Positions 12,340 through 25,410 of a DNA stretch of 64,000 bases are shown here, piece by piece (position 1 is the stretch's first letter; every line of letters begins with the position of its first letter). A model generated the notes under the pieces. The model was given only the letters and a program-made list of their open reading frames with translations. It made no database searches and had not been told where the DNA came from. The translations under genes were made by a program, and so were the position numbers. Source of the DNA: Gigaspora margarita (Eukaryota > Glomeromycota > Glomeromycetes > Diversisporales > Gigasporaceae); the NCBI GenBank assembly GCA_009809945.1, contig WTPW01000489.1:269173-333172 (forward strand). The letters are read 5' to 3'.

Positions 12340-13395
12340 CATAATATGGGATTTTCTATAGCAAAACAAGGCAGTAGGAAGATCATCTGATTTTGAGAAA
12401 ATCATATTTAAAAATCAGCATGTGATTAGTTTACTATAATAGTATCCAAGAAAATATTTAAATTTATATACTTTTATTAATATATTAAATAAAAACAATT
12501 ATCCTTATAAAGACAAGACTCTTAATGGGTATCCGTTTGGCCTTTGTACTAAATTTAGTACACTCAAAAAAAATAATTTTAAAATAATTATTTGACCAAA
12601 TTTAATAAAATTTTGCCAAAATATATTTGAATATTAGAACTATCTTTTGTACAATTTTAGTAATATTTATTAATAAAAATTTTTTATAGCTTACTCTTAA
12701 ACTTGCTGTATTGTTCTTAAATTCTGCTGTACTAAATTTAGTACAGCAGTAAAAACATCATAGTATACAAAAACTTGCAATAAAATTAAAAAAAAAACAA
12801 ATTTTTGGAATGTTTGAAATCCGTATAGTTAAAAAAAATAAATAATAATTTTTTTAAATAGCTTAAATAAACCTGTTTTATAGTGATGCACATCTAAAAA
12901 TGGTTAGTCTTTTATATATTTTATATAGTAAAACATAGTAAAAACATAGTAAAAAATTTGTAAACTTAAATTACTTATAACTTCTTATATACTAAACCAA
13001 TTTTAATNATTTTACTATCAATAGNATNAGAAAAATTATCTCTACAACCTTATTAAAAATTTAACAAAATTTTATTAAGTAAATTTTTTGTTATTTATAA
13101 TTTAGTGTTTTTTTGGTTGCACTTTAAGTAGCGATCTAATTTTTAAATATATTGATATAACTTCTGATAAGCAAGTTGATTTTTAAATATACCAAAATGA
13201 AATATAAATATAGAATTATATATTAGAAAATTTAATTTAAAGTTATTAATACCAATTTTTCAAAATTTGACTTTTAATACTGTACTAAATTTAGTACATT
13301 GTACGATACCTATTAAGTAAATGATCAGCATAAAATCTCAAAATCTGATTGGTCCGCCCAATGTCTTGTTTTGCTGTAGGAGGTCCTATATGTTA
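12340..13395. mobile_element. ~1.05-kb TIR element with repeated 18-bp palindrome
   Basis: The left end (ATAGCAAAACAAGGCAGTAGG, ATCTGATTTTGAGA) pairs with the right end (TCTCAAAATCTGATTGG, CAATGTCTTGTTTTGCTGTAGG) over about 45 bp with few mismatches. The interior is non-coding. It contains three exact copies of the self-complementary TGTACTAAATTTAGTACA at 12545-12562, 12728-12745 and 13281-13298. The middle copy extends to a 26-bp perfect palindrome (12724-12749). I could not fix a target duplication. Confidence 0.7.
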
Positions 13396-13434
13396 AGTTA
13401 AATAGTAGTCACAAAAAAATGTCTTGACTATGCC

Positions 13435-13710
13435 ATAGTTAGGGTTAGGGTTAGAGTTAGAGTCACTTTTTTGTACAGTTGGAAGGTTTTTATATATAGA
13501 TATCAAGAATGCAATTTATGCAGTATATAGGCAGTATATAGATATACTGACCATTTGTATTCGATTGTTTTGATTAAGTAGCAGGTAGTGTAGATTAATT
13601 AGATCATTTGTTTATACTATTTTCAGAAATTTTAAAAATCTGATAATATAGAGATCATATAGATTTTACGATAATCTGATTTCATGATAATTCATAACAA
13701 TAATTATTAT
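13435..13710. mobile_element. Half-copy of the telomere-cored foldback
   Basis: The sequence begins with TAGTTAGGGTTAGGGTTAGA and then follows the right half of the element at 35185-35990. Shared blocks are TATATAGATATCAAGAATGC, TTCAATTGTTTTGATTA-like, GTGTAGATTAATTAGATC and AAAATCTGATAATATAGAGA. The left half is absent. The short TTAGGG array is therefore part of a repeat element, not a chromosome end. Confidence 0.7.
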
Positions 13711-13789
13711 ATTATGACAAATTGTATTTTGAATTACAGTACTAATTATTAGATACAATATACAAGGCATTTTTGAACAACCTAATTTT

Positions 13790-14035
13790 AAACCCTTCTT
13801 TTTCTAGCTTTTTTGAGTAAAGAAATTCTAGAAAAAAAACAAATATATAGAAAAAATAGGAAAAATAAATGAGTAAATAATCTAAACTACCTAAATGAAT
13901 ACCAAGTAACAACAAAATAAAAAAAAGAAGAAAAAGGCAAAAATTAGACTGAATAAAAGTACTAATATTATCTGGATTAACTATAAAAATATATAATACT
14001 ATGCAATAGAAATCTTGTTAAATATTATATTTGTA
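13790..14035. other. Spacer without a recognised gene
   Basis: An AT-rich stretch containing an imperfect hairpin around 13795-13840 (TTCTTTTTCTAGCTTTTTTG facing AGAAATTCTAGAAAAAAAAC). Nothing coding was seen. Confidence 0.4.
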
Positions 14036-14043
14036 GCAAGAGT

Positions 14044-14915
14044 GTGGCGACTTAGGGAAGTTGGTAAGTTTTCACTCCCAAGCGGCAGATCTAGGGTTCA
14101 AATCCCACTAGCGACACTTTGAAAAATAGACCTGTGATCCAGTAACTGCTTCTCGTCGATCGGTTGGGTACATTACCTGTAGGCCTTGGTACACCATCTC
14201 GAATGAGAGCCTTTAGGCGCACAAATCCAAGAAACCAGAGAAATGGAAACCCATTTGGAAGCCCTGAGTAAGGAGGTAGCAAAGATCTTTAACAGTGCTA
14301 CCAAAGCTAGAATATTGGAAACCGGAGCCAGAGAATCAGACGATAAGACCCTTGAGAAGAGGGTCCACCAACCTGGCCACTGGAGTAACACCGGAGAAAA
14401 AGAACCTATGTTTTGGAAGTAGGTACCAAGAGAAGAAGGCCATATTGACCCTTTTAGGCTATCTGGTTTGGAAGTTTGTGAATACAGTGTATGGACCGGT
14501 AGGATGGTGAGGTGGGTGCTTGGATTGGAGTGAACCTTGCAAGGGCAGAAGTAGGTAATGGTAGGAGATTAGATTAGCTCTGACTCCAAGTATATAGGTA
14601 AAGCTGTAGTGTAAGTTACTGAAGTGTAGGTGAATACCTGGTGGGACAGGTACCACTCTACCAAGTTTCTCCTAAGGATAACAGGACCAGGGTTACCTGG
14701 CTGGGTCCTAAGGACAACGGATGAGCATCCGGAACTGTCTGACTGACCGATTACTAGGACTGTTCCGGTGATACAAGATGGGTTGGCAGGAGGGACATGG
14801 ATTAGAGGGTTTAAATAGGCAATTTCCATAGTTGGGTTGCAGGTATGGCAGCTAGTATGGAACCTTAGAGCAGACCATTTAAATTAGACACCAAAAGTGT
14901 ATGTGTGGCTAGTTG
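14044..14915 (+). mobile_element. tRNA-headed repeat, copy B (plus)
   Basis: The 5' end folds roughly as a tRNA. An acceptor-like GTGGCGA faces CGACAC, a box A-like AGGGAAGTTGGTAAG follows, and a box B match GGGTTCAAATCCC is at 14093-14105, all within 14044-14117. Beyond it comes ~800 bp of unusually G+C-rich sequence ending ACACCAAAAGTGTATGTGTGG. The inverse copy is 6268-7143, and a tail fragment lies at 20945-21345. A long tRNA-derived SINE, or a SINE fused to another sequence, is the simplest reading. It is not a functional tRNA, because anticodon arm pairing is poor. Short frames on both strands are not convincing genes. Confidence 0.65.
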
Positions 14916-15388
14916 GATCCTTATCAATGTAACAAATGCCAGTTGACCTCCATGTAGGTTAACTGACAGCCCTAGTATCTTGAATAAAATATCTCAAGTC
15001 CCAAGGTGGACACTTTGAAAACCAAAAAAAATATATATATATATTATATTTGTAGCAAAAAATATAAAAAAAAGCTGATAAGAAAAATAGTAAATAAAAA
15101 GAAAACAATAGCTATAAAAATATTCTAAAAAGAAATTTTAGTTCATATTTTCTCCAAACTATTTATATCCTGAACTTTATTTGTAACTTGATCTAATTTA
15201 GAAGCTGTATTTTCAATTTGAAAAAGTAAACATTGTTGATCTTTTAGAGGAAGTAAACCAGATTACCCACTTTTGTCAAAATTTTGAAAGAGCCAAAAAT
15301 GCACTAAGAAAAAGTACTAAAACTGAAAAGAGTTTGAAAGAATTATACCCTAAAGAATAAATATTTAACTAAGTATTTATTCCTGTTT

Positions 15389-15495
15389 TTATATTCTTAA
15401 GCCTTGACAAAGCTCCAAGTTGTTGTAGCTACTACTTTTTTGCTTAGTAGTACTAGAATCTTCTGCCTGAAGACCTCTCTTATACTCTATTTTAG
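15389..15495 (-). CDS. Possible terminal exon remnant
   Basis: On the minus strand a plausible acceptor (GGTTGCAG) is followed by about 35 sense codons to a TAA at 15389-15391. The predicted peptide is hydrophilic and serine/lysine-rich, including KIEYKRGLQAEDSSTTKQKS. That is unlike the I/N/F/Y-rich chance frames of the region. No upstream exon could be joined with confidence, and no family is recognised. It may be the last exon of a decayed gene or plain chance. Confidence 0.25.
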
Positions 15496-15599
15496 CTGCA
15501 ACCAAATATACAAGAATTAGTCTTGAGTTTCAACTACTTCTAGCGAAATTTTGTTGCATATTAGATATATTGACTATAAAGTTTTTGTAGATCAGATTT

Positions 15600-16390
15600 C
15601 TTAAAAATTTGGTACAGTTACACCCCTAAGTGCATGCTCTTGGGACCGGGTATAAGTGTGCACTTAGAGAGGGTATGCATTTATAGAATTAACTTAGATA
15701 GCTAATCAAAAGTGAAGTCAATCACGTGATTAACACTTTAATGTCTTTTACCCAAAAATGAGCTACCCCTCATAATTGATAATAGTTGCTACATAGTAAA
15801 GTCCAAAGTTTATTATGTAAATTGAATTTTAATTGCTTAAGCAAACTTGTTCAGAAGACCAAAATACATATACTCTAAAATTTTTATCAATATTGAAGAA
15901 CTTTTTATTATTTGGTTTTTAATTTTTACTTTTAACGAAAAATTAAAACTTATTTTAAAAAATATATTCGTTGAACTTAAAAATTAAAAGTCAAATAATA
16001 AAAGGTATTTCAATTTTGATAAAAATTTTAGTATATATGTATTTTGTTCGTCCAAACAAGTTTACTTAAGTGATAATATTCGATTTGCTTAGTAAAATAT
16101 AGACTTTACTATGTTACAACTATTGGCGATTAGCCAAAAATCGATCATATTCGAAAATAAGTTATAAAAATCTAGTATTATTATTGGCTAGCTTTAAAAT
16201 TAATCATGTGCATGCATTTACAGGAATGCATATATATATACAGAACCCCAAAATTTTATGCATATATAGAATATGGAGGGTAACTAAGTCCCAAGCTTGG
16301 GACTGAGCTATAGTTTGCATATAGGGAGGGTTTGCACTTAGGGGCGTGCAATTAGAGGGAGCGATTGTATATAGAATTATCAGAAAACAT
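15600..16390. mobile_element. Imperfect foldback around palindrome copy 2
   Basis: The outer parts carry inverted echoes: CACCCCTAAGTGCATG on the left against GCACTTAGGGGCGTGC on the right, and CACGTGATTAA against TTAATCATGTGC. Both flank the 356-bp palindrome at 15776-16131. The arms are strongly worn and the limits are approximate. CCAAGCTTGGGACTGAGC near 16290 holds a further short palindrome. Confidence 0.45.
15776..16131. repeat. 356-bp palindrome family, copy 2
   Basis: Landmarks match copy 1: AATAGTTGCTACATAGTAAAG at the left, GACTTTACTATGTTACAACT at the right, and inner TTATTATTTGG(T/A)TTTTAAT facing AATTAAAAGTCAAATAATAA. The centre lies near 15950. Confidence 0.85.
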
Positions 16391-17040
16391 TCTTTATTTA
16401 TTTTTTTTTAAAGCTTTTCAATTGTGCAAAGACTATAAACAGTTAGATTATTTTAATACTTTAATAACTAGTAAAGACTATATTTGGTAATTTTTAAAAT
16501 TCTTATAATAAAAATTTTTAAAATTTTTAATTATTAAGCAAAGTACTAATAGAATTAAAAATATTTTTAAGGCTCTTATAATTTTGAATTCAAATTTAAC
16601 TCTATTTTTCCTAACAAAATTGCTTAAAAGTTTTAAAAAAGAAATAAATCTGTTTTTTTTTTTAAAAAAAGTGCCAAAGTTGAGACTTTATTTAAGTAAA
16701 AATAATAAATTTACATTTAAAGATTTTAGAACTACATTTGTATTACTGTAAACAGGCACCCAATATAACATTATACCTCCTATTTTCTATAATGCTATGA
16801 TTAATTATTTCAAATTAATTAACTAGCTAGAATAGCCTTAGGTATATGACTTGGCATTAGTGTATACAGTTTGTTAAAGAGTAACCTTGTAAAAACTATT
16901 TATCTATAAAAGGAGAGTAATCTATATGAGATATGTTTGATAATAATGTGGTTATTGTATTGAATTTATTTGAAAAAAAGTATTTTCTTTTTTTTATCTT
17001 TGAAGTGATATTGCAAGCATGTTTCCATTGGTGTTGAGGT
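16390..17040. other. AT-rich spacer without a gene
   Basis: Runs of A and T with no supported reading frame. It ends at the C-terminal side of the minus-strand LINE relic. Confidence 0.5.
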
Positions 17041-17045
17041 ATATT

Positions 17046-20000
17046 TTATGAAGACCAAATAGTATTTTGGAACCAACCTAAAAGATTATTTGACAAAGTA
17101 TTAAGAAATAATTCAGTTTGTTTAGCAGTAAGTAGTTTAATATTTTCAAAAATATTAGAAGAAAAGATTCCAATAATATAGTAAAAAAAAGAGTTAAATT
17201 GTGGATTAGGTGAATTAAGTATAGAGTAAAGAAGAATATTGAGAATTGTAGTTGGTAATATAGTAGTGATTTTGAGAGAAGTAAGTATATCAGTAATTAT
17301 CTTAGTTATAGATTGTTGAATATTGTTGTTATTGATTGAACAGAAAAGTATGTATAGAGTGTCTTTATTATCTGAACAGCAAGACATTTTGATGTTGGAT
17401 ATAGATAAGGATAGTGAATCTGAAGGTTTTTCATAGTTGGAAGATTATTTGTTAATATTTTGATTCTAAAAAAATATTTAGAATGATTGTGTTCAAGTGT
17501 GTTTAGAATATCAAAACATAGTATTCAATTGGGTTTAGCTATATTTTTAAATATTTTAAGAGTAGACCAGTAGTATAATTCTTGTATAGTATATATATTT
17601 TTGACAAAGCCTTGTATTTTGAAAGGAATAAGACATTTGTTCTATAAAAAATGTATTGGTAGATTTAGAAAATTATAGGTAATTTTAAGTATTGGTTTGT
17701 TAGTTCCATTTTTTGCAAATAAGTCTGTTTGGTTATAGATGCAATTAAGATGTGATTTGATTTTGTATAGAGTAAATAAAATATTTTTAATAGATTTGAT
17801 TTGATTAACAATAGATATAATATCCCAGTTTTTGATTTGTATTTGTTTTAGGTTTTTGATTGCAGTATTATTGTCTAAATGATATTTATATGAGTATTAT
17901 TGGAAGTTGCAAGGTGAAGAAAAATAATTGCTTCAAGTTTAGTTTATGTTGTTTCAGGATATAAAGTATTAGCTGCATTGAATTTAATAGAAGTATTATT
18001 TTCACAAATCCAACCAATGCTAGATTTAATATTTGATGTTTGTAGATTTTGTATTGAAGCATCAGTATAGAAATGAAGTTCTAGTAAAGTAAGATTTTGA
18101 ATAAGTGATAGAAGGTTAGTGAGTTGATGTTGATAGATAGCATTATTGGTTAAATAGTATATAAGTTGTATTTCTTGTATAGGAATATAAATTTGTAGCA
18201 TAGATTGAGAGGAAGTTGTAGTATTAGTAAGATTAAAAATATGAATTAGAGCAAGGATTTTTTTGTAATCTATTTGAATATCTGTTTGATTTTTAGATTT
18301 GTTAATTTGATTATAGAGAAGATTAAATGAGAAAAAGTTATTTGGAAATGGAAAGATATTGGATAGTAGTTGTATGAAACCTGAATCTGAAGAATATATA
18401 TTACATGTTGTAGTTTTTGATAAAGAAATTTGATATAATAAGAAGAAATTATTGTTAGAGGCATAGTGTATTTGTATAGGTAAAAAAAGATTAGAGTCTA
18501 TTAAAAGAAAAAGCAGATATGTTGTATTAATAAAAGAATTAATTGGAAGTAGGCAAAGATGAGACCAGATAGTTATAATTGTGTTATCATGTATGAAATA
18601 GAGAATAGTAGAAAACTATGAATGCTGACAACCTTTAGTAGATTTATTAGTTCATAGATAAATATTATTCTATGAAAGAATATATTTATTGTTTGCAGTT
18701 GTAATTTGTTCAATAAATAGTAACCAGTTATTTTTTATACTACTAATTATAGAGGTTTGTGAATTTGATAGAAGTATATCATAGATTAGATGTATATTAG
18801 AAAAGAAATTTGGATAATAAGAATTAAGTGAAAGATTTGATAATGCAATATTATTTTTGGCTAATTGTATAAGTTGAAAAATAAATGTAAAGTTTTTGGT
18901 TTTATAACTATAAGTAATAAGTAAATATTAGGTTAAGTTGGGAGACCATACTTTGGTTAGCTATAATTTAATATGGATAGTTAAAAATACATTCAATATT
19001 AGCAGAACTTGTTTTTTGAATTAGATTGTGTAAGAGTTGATAGATTGAATATTATAGAATTAGTAAGAACTATATTGTTAGTGTTTTTGGCAAGAGAAAG
19101 CATTTTTTTGGTTTGAATAGTGAAGAGATGAGGTAATTTGGTTTGGAAATTATTGTGGATAATGCATACTTGTAAAAAATATTCAATAGAGGGTTGAAGT
19201 ATAAGGTTAAAAAATGATGAAATTTGTAAGGGTATAAGTTTTTTGTATTTTATTAGACAAATAAAATTTTCAATTTTGTTAACAATTGTATCAAATATTG
19301 GTTTGGTTGAACCATTTCCATCAAAATAGATACCTAAGTATCTAATGATATCATTAGACTTTCTGGGTAAGATAGGTTGATTATTGAACAAAAGAGGAGT
19401 TGTTTGTGATTTGTAGGATTTAGAATAAATATGAAGTAAATTAGATTTTGGGGAATTGACTTCTATATGTTAATTTTATAGAGTTCAGAAGTGTTATTAA
19501 GAATATTTTGTATAGTTTCAGAGCTTTTACAAAGCCATGTTGTATTATCTATATAGGCTAATAGTGGAATTGAAGTACTAGTAGTCAAGATTGAGCAGGC
19601 TATATATCCAGTACTTTTTCACTAGACACTGGACATTTCCAATTATCCAGTATAATGTCCAGTGCATGTCTAGTGTCCAGTGATATATTTATAAAAAAAA
19701 ACAAAAAATAAATAAATTAGTCAAAGCACAACATATCTGGTCAGATAACTAATACTCCCAAAGGATTGCTCTAGCTAATTCTTAAAAAATGTAGTTAAAA
19801 TTTTAGAATGTAATGCACTATGCCTTTGATTTAATTTAATTTTTTCTTATTTAATTTTAAAATTTAGTTTAATTATTGTATATTAGTCAAAAATTCTGTT
19901 AACACATACAGTACATTTAAAAAAAATTAATAAGCAATAAATATGTTGGCCATATAATAGGGCTATTAGATAATCAAAAAAAAAATTGAATCATATATAA

Positions 20001-20770
20001 AATTGGAGCCTAAACTTTCTTGGAAATTCAAAATGAATTTTTTTTCAAGATTCAGATAAATTTTGGCATAGCTATAAATTGGAATTATCTGATATTATTA
20101 ACCTTTTACTATAAACTGCATATATACAAGGCATTGATTGAAAATATGATTAATAGACAATTCAGAACCTCTGAATTTTCCTATTTTCATCAAGGTTATG
20201 CTATTTTTAATAAATATAATATTATATAGCAGGAACAGGCTTAATAAATTAATTTTTTTAAGTTATTGGTTTTAACAGAATAGATTAATTATCTAGTTAT
20301 TTAATTTTTTTGTTTAAAATTTTAAAAATTATAATTTTTTTAATTTATGTTGTCCAATGATTATTTTTCTTAATTCATTGACTTTTACTAAACAATTTGA
20401 ACACTAGACACTAGACAAATTTCCAATTGTCCAATTGTCCAGTTGCCCAACCTTGCTAGTAGTAGTAGCATTAGTAATTATATCAAGAGGAATTGTGCTA
20501 CAATTTTGAGTAGATAGGTTTGGTATTTTTGGTGAATAAAAGTAAGAATTGGATCATAGTAAATTTTTTAAAGTAAAGGAGAATAGGTCTCTCCTTGTTC
20601 TATTCCAGATTGGATATTAATAGGAGAGGTAGACCATGAGCAATAATGATTCTTGCTTGTCTTGATGAGTATAATTCAGTAATTAAATTGATACCTATAT
20701 CTTGAAAAAAAATCCAAGCTTCTTTGTTGTATATTTTATAGTGTTCAATACTATTATGAAATTATCTGAT
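17046..20770 (-). pseudogene. LINE (non-LTR) reverse transcriptase / RNase H relic
   Basis: Read on the minus strand, the parts appear in LINE ORF2 order. Reverse transcriptase motif B (SGIEQGETYSPLL) is near 20590. A motif C relic YIDNTTWLC (normally Y/F-x-D-D) is near 19525-19557. The thumb entry RYLGIYFDGNGSTKPIFDTI lies in 18999-19391, and an RNase H start FYTDAS with GWICENN lies in 17944-18201. A C-terminal stretch is at 17046-17387. Stops and frameshifts separate every block, and one motif C aspartate is asparagine. An 870-bp element (19586-20455) interrupts motifs B and C. RNase H downstream of the reverse transcriptase and the sequence style match LINEs common in Glomeromycotina. It cannot make an active enzyme. 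Confidence 0.8.
19586..20455. mobile_element. 870-bp hAT-like insertion in the LINE
   Basis: CTAGTAGT flanks the insert on both sides (19578-19585 and 20456-20463), an 8-bp target duplication. The ends are imperfect inverted repeats (CAAGATTGAGCAGG against CCTTGGGCAAC-type, CAAGGTTGGGCAAC on the other strand). Subterminal zones repeat CACTAGACACT(G)GACA and TTCCAATTGTCCA in inverted order. An 8-bp duplication and CA(A)GG..G-type ends suit the hAT superfamily. The interior has no transposase. A 69-codon frame at 20020-20229 is unrecognised. Removing the insert rejoins the LINE sequence. Confidence 0.8.
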
Positions 20771-20944
20771 TTTTGACACTCCTTTAATGGTTTTAAAATT
20801 TTTAATATATTACTAAAATAGTAAACATTTATAGAAAAATAGTTAAAATAAGCATTATATTGCTAAATATAGAAAAAATTTACAAAATATAGTTAAAATA
20901 AGCAAAACCAAATTATGAAACATTTATATATATATAGCTTGGGG

Positions 20945-22188
<1,244 letters not shown>

Positions 22189-22316
22189 TATACTCTTATT
22201 TAATATAATTTATGATATATAAACTAAAAAATTCTATGCTCCAAAATAGGTACTAGAAACAGAAAAAATAATGAAATATCTAATAATATAAATATAGTAT
22301 ATACAATAATAAAATA

Positions 22317-23356
22317 GGGTCCTATTTTTCATGCTCTTAAATTTATTATTCATAACCCTCTGCAAATTTAACTTTTTTTTAAACTTTGAGCAAAAATATC
22401 TTAGTAATTACCAGGTAAAATTTAGTAACTTTTTTTTTTAATTCTATAAATTCATAGAATTTAAATAAAAAAAAGTTGATAAATTTAGTCTAGTAGTTGA
22501 TAAGCTATCTTTGCTCAAAGTTTGAAAAAAATCAAAACATCTATCAAAACAAACTATACAAAATTTAAAATTTAGTAAAGATATCTCTGCAACTACTAAG
22601 CCAAATTCAATAAACTTATTTTTGTTTGAATTCTATGAATCTATAGAATTAAAATAAAAAATATTCATAGAATTTAACTTAATAGTTACAGAGTTATATT
22701 CACTCAAATTTAATAAAAAAGTCCAAAGGTCTATTAAAGCAGAAGCTGCACCAAAATTTTTTTCTAAGTTTATATAAAATAACTTAATAACCACCAAGCC
22801 AAATTTAATGATTTTTTTATTTAAATTCTATGGCTTTATAGAATTCAAATAAAAAATTTTTTATTGAATTTGGTTTGGTGGTTGCTAAGATATCTCTACT
22901 TAAATTTTGAAAAAATTTTAGCACAGCTTCTGTTTTGATAGATATTTTGGTTTTTTAAAATTTGAGTAAATATAACTCTATAACTATTAAGTTAAATTCT
23001 ATATTTTTTTATTTTAAATCTATATATTTATAGAATTCAAACAAAAAAAATATTCACTAAAATTGGTTTAATAGTCATAAGAGATATCTTTGCTCAAAGT
23101 TTAAAATAAATTTTGTATAGTTTGTTTTAATAGACGTTTTGATTTTTTCAAATTATAAGCAAAGATATCTCATCAACTACTAGACTAAATTCAATAAACT
23201 TTTTTTATTTGAATTCTATGAATCTATTAAAATTAGAGAAAAAAATTTACTAAATTTAACATGGTAGTTACTAAGATATCTTCACTCAAATTTAAAAAAA
23301 AGTTAAATCTGCAAGAGTATAAATAATAAATTTGAAGGGTATAAAAAATAGAACCT
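22317..23356. mobile_element. 1,040-bp element made of five tandem hairpins
   Basis: ATAAAATA flanks both sides (22309-22316 and 23357-23364), an 8-bp target duplication. The outer ~58 bp pair (GGGTCCTATTTTTCATGCTC left, GAGTATAAATAATAAATTTG onward right). Between them lie five palindromic units of ~140 bp centred near 22450, 22635, 22840, 23030 and 23220. Each has a TAGAATTC / GAATTCTA-like tip, arms with CTCAAA...GATATCT...TAACTACTA, and ~50-bp A/T linkers containing TCTATCAAAACA. It has no coding content. Confidence 0.8.
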
Positions 23357-23458
23357 ATAAAATATAGCTATAAGATATAAAATATATAACTACCAAGTCT
23401 ATTTTGTTCTATATTACTATACAATACTAAAAACCTGTTTCATAATATTAGGGTTCCT

Positions 23459-23768
23459 CAAATTCAAATCAAATTAAATATTAGATCAATTTGAATTTGA
23501 TCAAATCAAATTAATTCTGATTCGAATTTGATTTGATTCAAATATTTGAATTTGAATTTGATTTGATTTAAATATTTGAATTTGAATTTGATTTGAATTT
23601 GATTTGTGTAATAGTAATTTTTAAATTAAATCAAATATTTGTCAAATCAACTCAAAAAATTTGGCTATATTTGAACTTAATCAAATCAAATATCATTAAA
23701 TTTGAATTTGAATTTGATTAAATATTTGATTAAAATATTTGAAAATCAAATTAAATTGCATAACTCTA
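23459..23768. mobile_element. TTTGAAT-repeat MITE, copy 1
   Basis: The left end is TAGGGTTCCTCAAA. The right end TTGCATAACTCTA is a worn inverse of it. The body is built of short overlapping ATTTGAATTTGATTTGA repeats in both directions. The better copy is 32490-32750. No clean target duplication was found here. Confidence 0.65.
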
Positions 23769-24116
23769 TATAATTTATTAATAAATTATATATTAAAAAA
23801 CTTCTTAAATATACTTTTTTTAGATACATACCTTTTTTAAATACACTGTTGACCTATAGAAATTGTTACAAAAGTGATATTAACTTTTAATCTAGTAATT
23901 AGAAATTGAACATAACAACTACCATTTAAATTAGCTTAATAAGATAATTCCAACAAGCATAAATTGTTCAGATATAACTGCTAGATAATAAAATTAGAGC
24001 CATCAAAAATCTACTCTTAGAGCTGCAATCTGATTGGCTAAGTGATTACTGTGGTCAAATTTGTTATATGTAGTACATATAAAGTATGTCATTTTTTGAA
24101 GAACATATTTTATTTA

Positions 24117-24845
24117 GGGTATTGCTATTCGCACCATGGTTTTTGCTATTTGCACCATGGATTTTGTGTAACATTAGATTATTAATCAACTTTTTCTATT
24201 CGCACCATAGTAATATATGTTGCACCAATAAAAACTCTTCTTTTTTTATAGATTAACAACATATAAAAAAGATTTTTCGCAATTTTCATGTAACATTAGG
24301 CCTTTTTAATATTGCACCAATAAAAACTCACCTTTTTTTGTAGATTAACAACATGTAGGGGTGCAGAATAAGATTTTTGCAATTTTCGTATAACCTTGGA
24401 CTGGTTAGAATGTTCTAGTAGGTCTGCTAACCTAATTTTATAATGTGGGCCAACCCTAACCCTAATTTTATAATGCGAGCCAACCCTTACCCTAATTTCT
24501 TAAGGCCTTAATATAATGCTACCAGAATTTCACAATTTTGTGTAACCTTGGGCTATTTTCATGTTGCATCAAAAAAAACTCACTTTTTTTTGTAGATTAA
24601 CAACATGTAGGGGTGCAGAATAAGATTTTCACAATTTTCATATAACCTTAGACCGTTTTAATATTGCACCAATAAAAACTCGCCTTTTTTTGTAGATTAA
24701 CAACATGTAGGGGTGCAAGTTAAGATTTTTTCAATTGTTCGTGTAACTATACCATGGTGCGAATAGAAAAAGTTGGCTAATAATCTAATGTTACACAAAA
24801 ACCATGGTGCGAATAGCAAAAACCATGGTGCGAATAGCAATACCC
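24117..24845. mobile_element. 729-bp foldback MITE with CACCATGG ends, 8-bp duplication
   Basis: TTTATTTA flanks both ends (24109-24116 and 24846-24853). The ends read GGGTATTGCTATTCGCACCA and its inverse, each carrying two tandem copies of TGCTATTCGCACCATGG. The interior has GGGGTGCAGAATAAGATTTT units and a central inverted segment with CCAACCCTAACCCTAA. It is related to 58065-59031. No open frame. Confidence 0.9.
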
Positions 24846-25129
24846 TTTATTTATTCAACATTTATTATTTATTTTATATATTTATTTATTAGAATTTTTG
24901 TTTTTTTCGCATATGCGATTTAACGCTAGTCCCCAAATTAATTAATAATGCAGTACTGTACTACATATATTACATAATTGATATTCATATGATAATAAAT
25001 GACGAATGTGTAACTTTACTGCTTTGATAGTAATACGCTCTTTTTTTTTATTAACAATTCAATAGTGCATCTTGAAGCTTTTTTGTTCGCGAAAACCACC
25101 ATCTACACTCGTGCAGTACGCTCACCTTT

Positions 25130-25410
25130 ACTCAACATAATTAAGCAAATGTGAAGCTTGCTCACATTTTAGCAAACGCGAAGTTTGTTCCTTTTCAAAT
25201 TTAATGTGAAGATAATCTACATCTACATATTTAAGCAACGCGACATATACCTCATTTAAGTTCAAAGTTCAAGTTCTATAATATCTCACCCATATATTTA
25301 AGCAAAGTAAAGTTCGCCCTACCAACAATTTAAACAAGTGAGATTCGCCCTGTTTACAACTTTAAGCAAAGCGAATTTCGTCCATACCCACCATATTAAG
25401 CAAGCAAGTA
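25130..25410 (+). promoter_or_regulatory. Seven copies of a TTTAAGCAAAGCGAAGTTCG motif
   Basis: A ~20-24-bp motif recurs in one orientation near 25139, 25172, 25227, 25299, 25330, 25362 and 25390. The core is TTAAGCAA, followed by (A/N)GCGAA, then TTCGCCC. Spacing is irregular (28-72 bp), unlike a simple tandem array. The GCGAA...TTCGC pair is itself partly palindromic. The block precedes and overlaps the first small exon of the MULE gene. Candidate roles are promoter sites, subterminal transposase-binding sites or a 5' leader; none is proven. Confidence 0.5.

Noticed and set aside
13438..13465. TTAGGGTTAGGG array as a possible telomere
   Set aside because: Only about two exact units, continuous with sequence shared by the foldback at 35185-35990. 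It is interior to an element, not a chromosome end.
14044..14117. tRNA gene
   Set aside because: Boxes A and B are present, but the acceptor stem needs an extra base and the anticodon arm does not pair well. The sequence is the head of a repeat.
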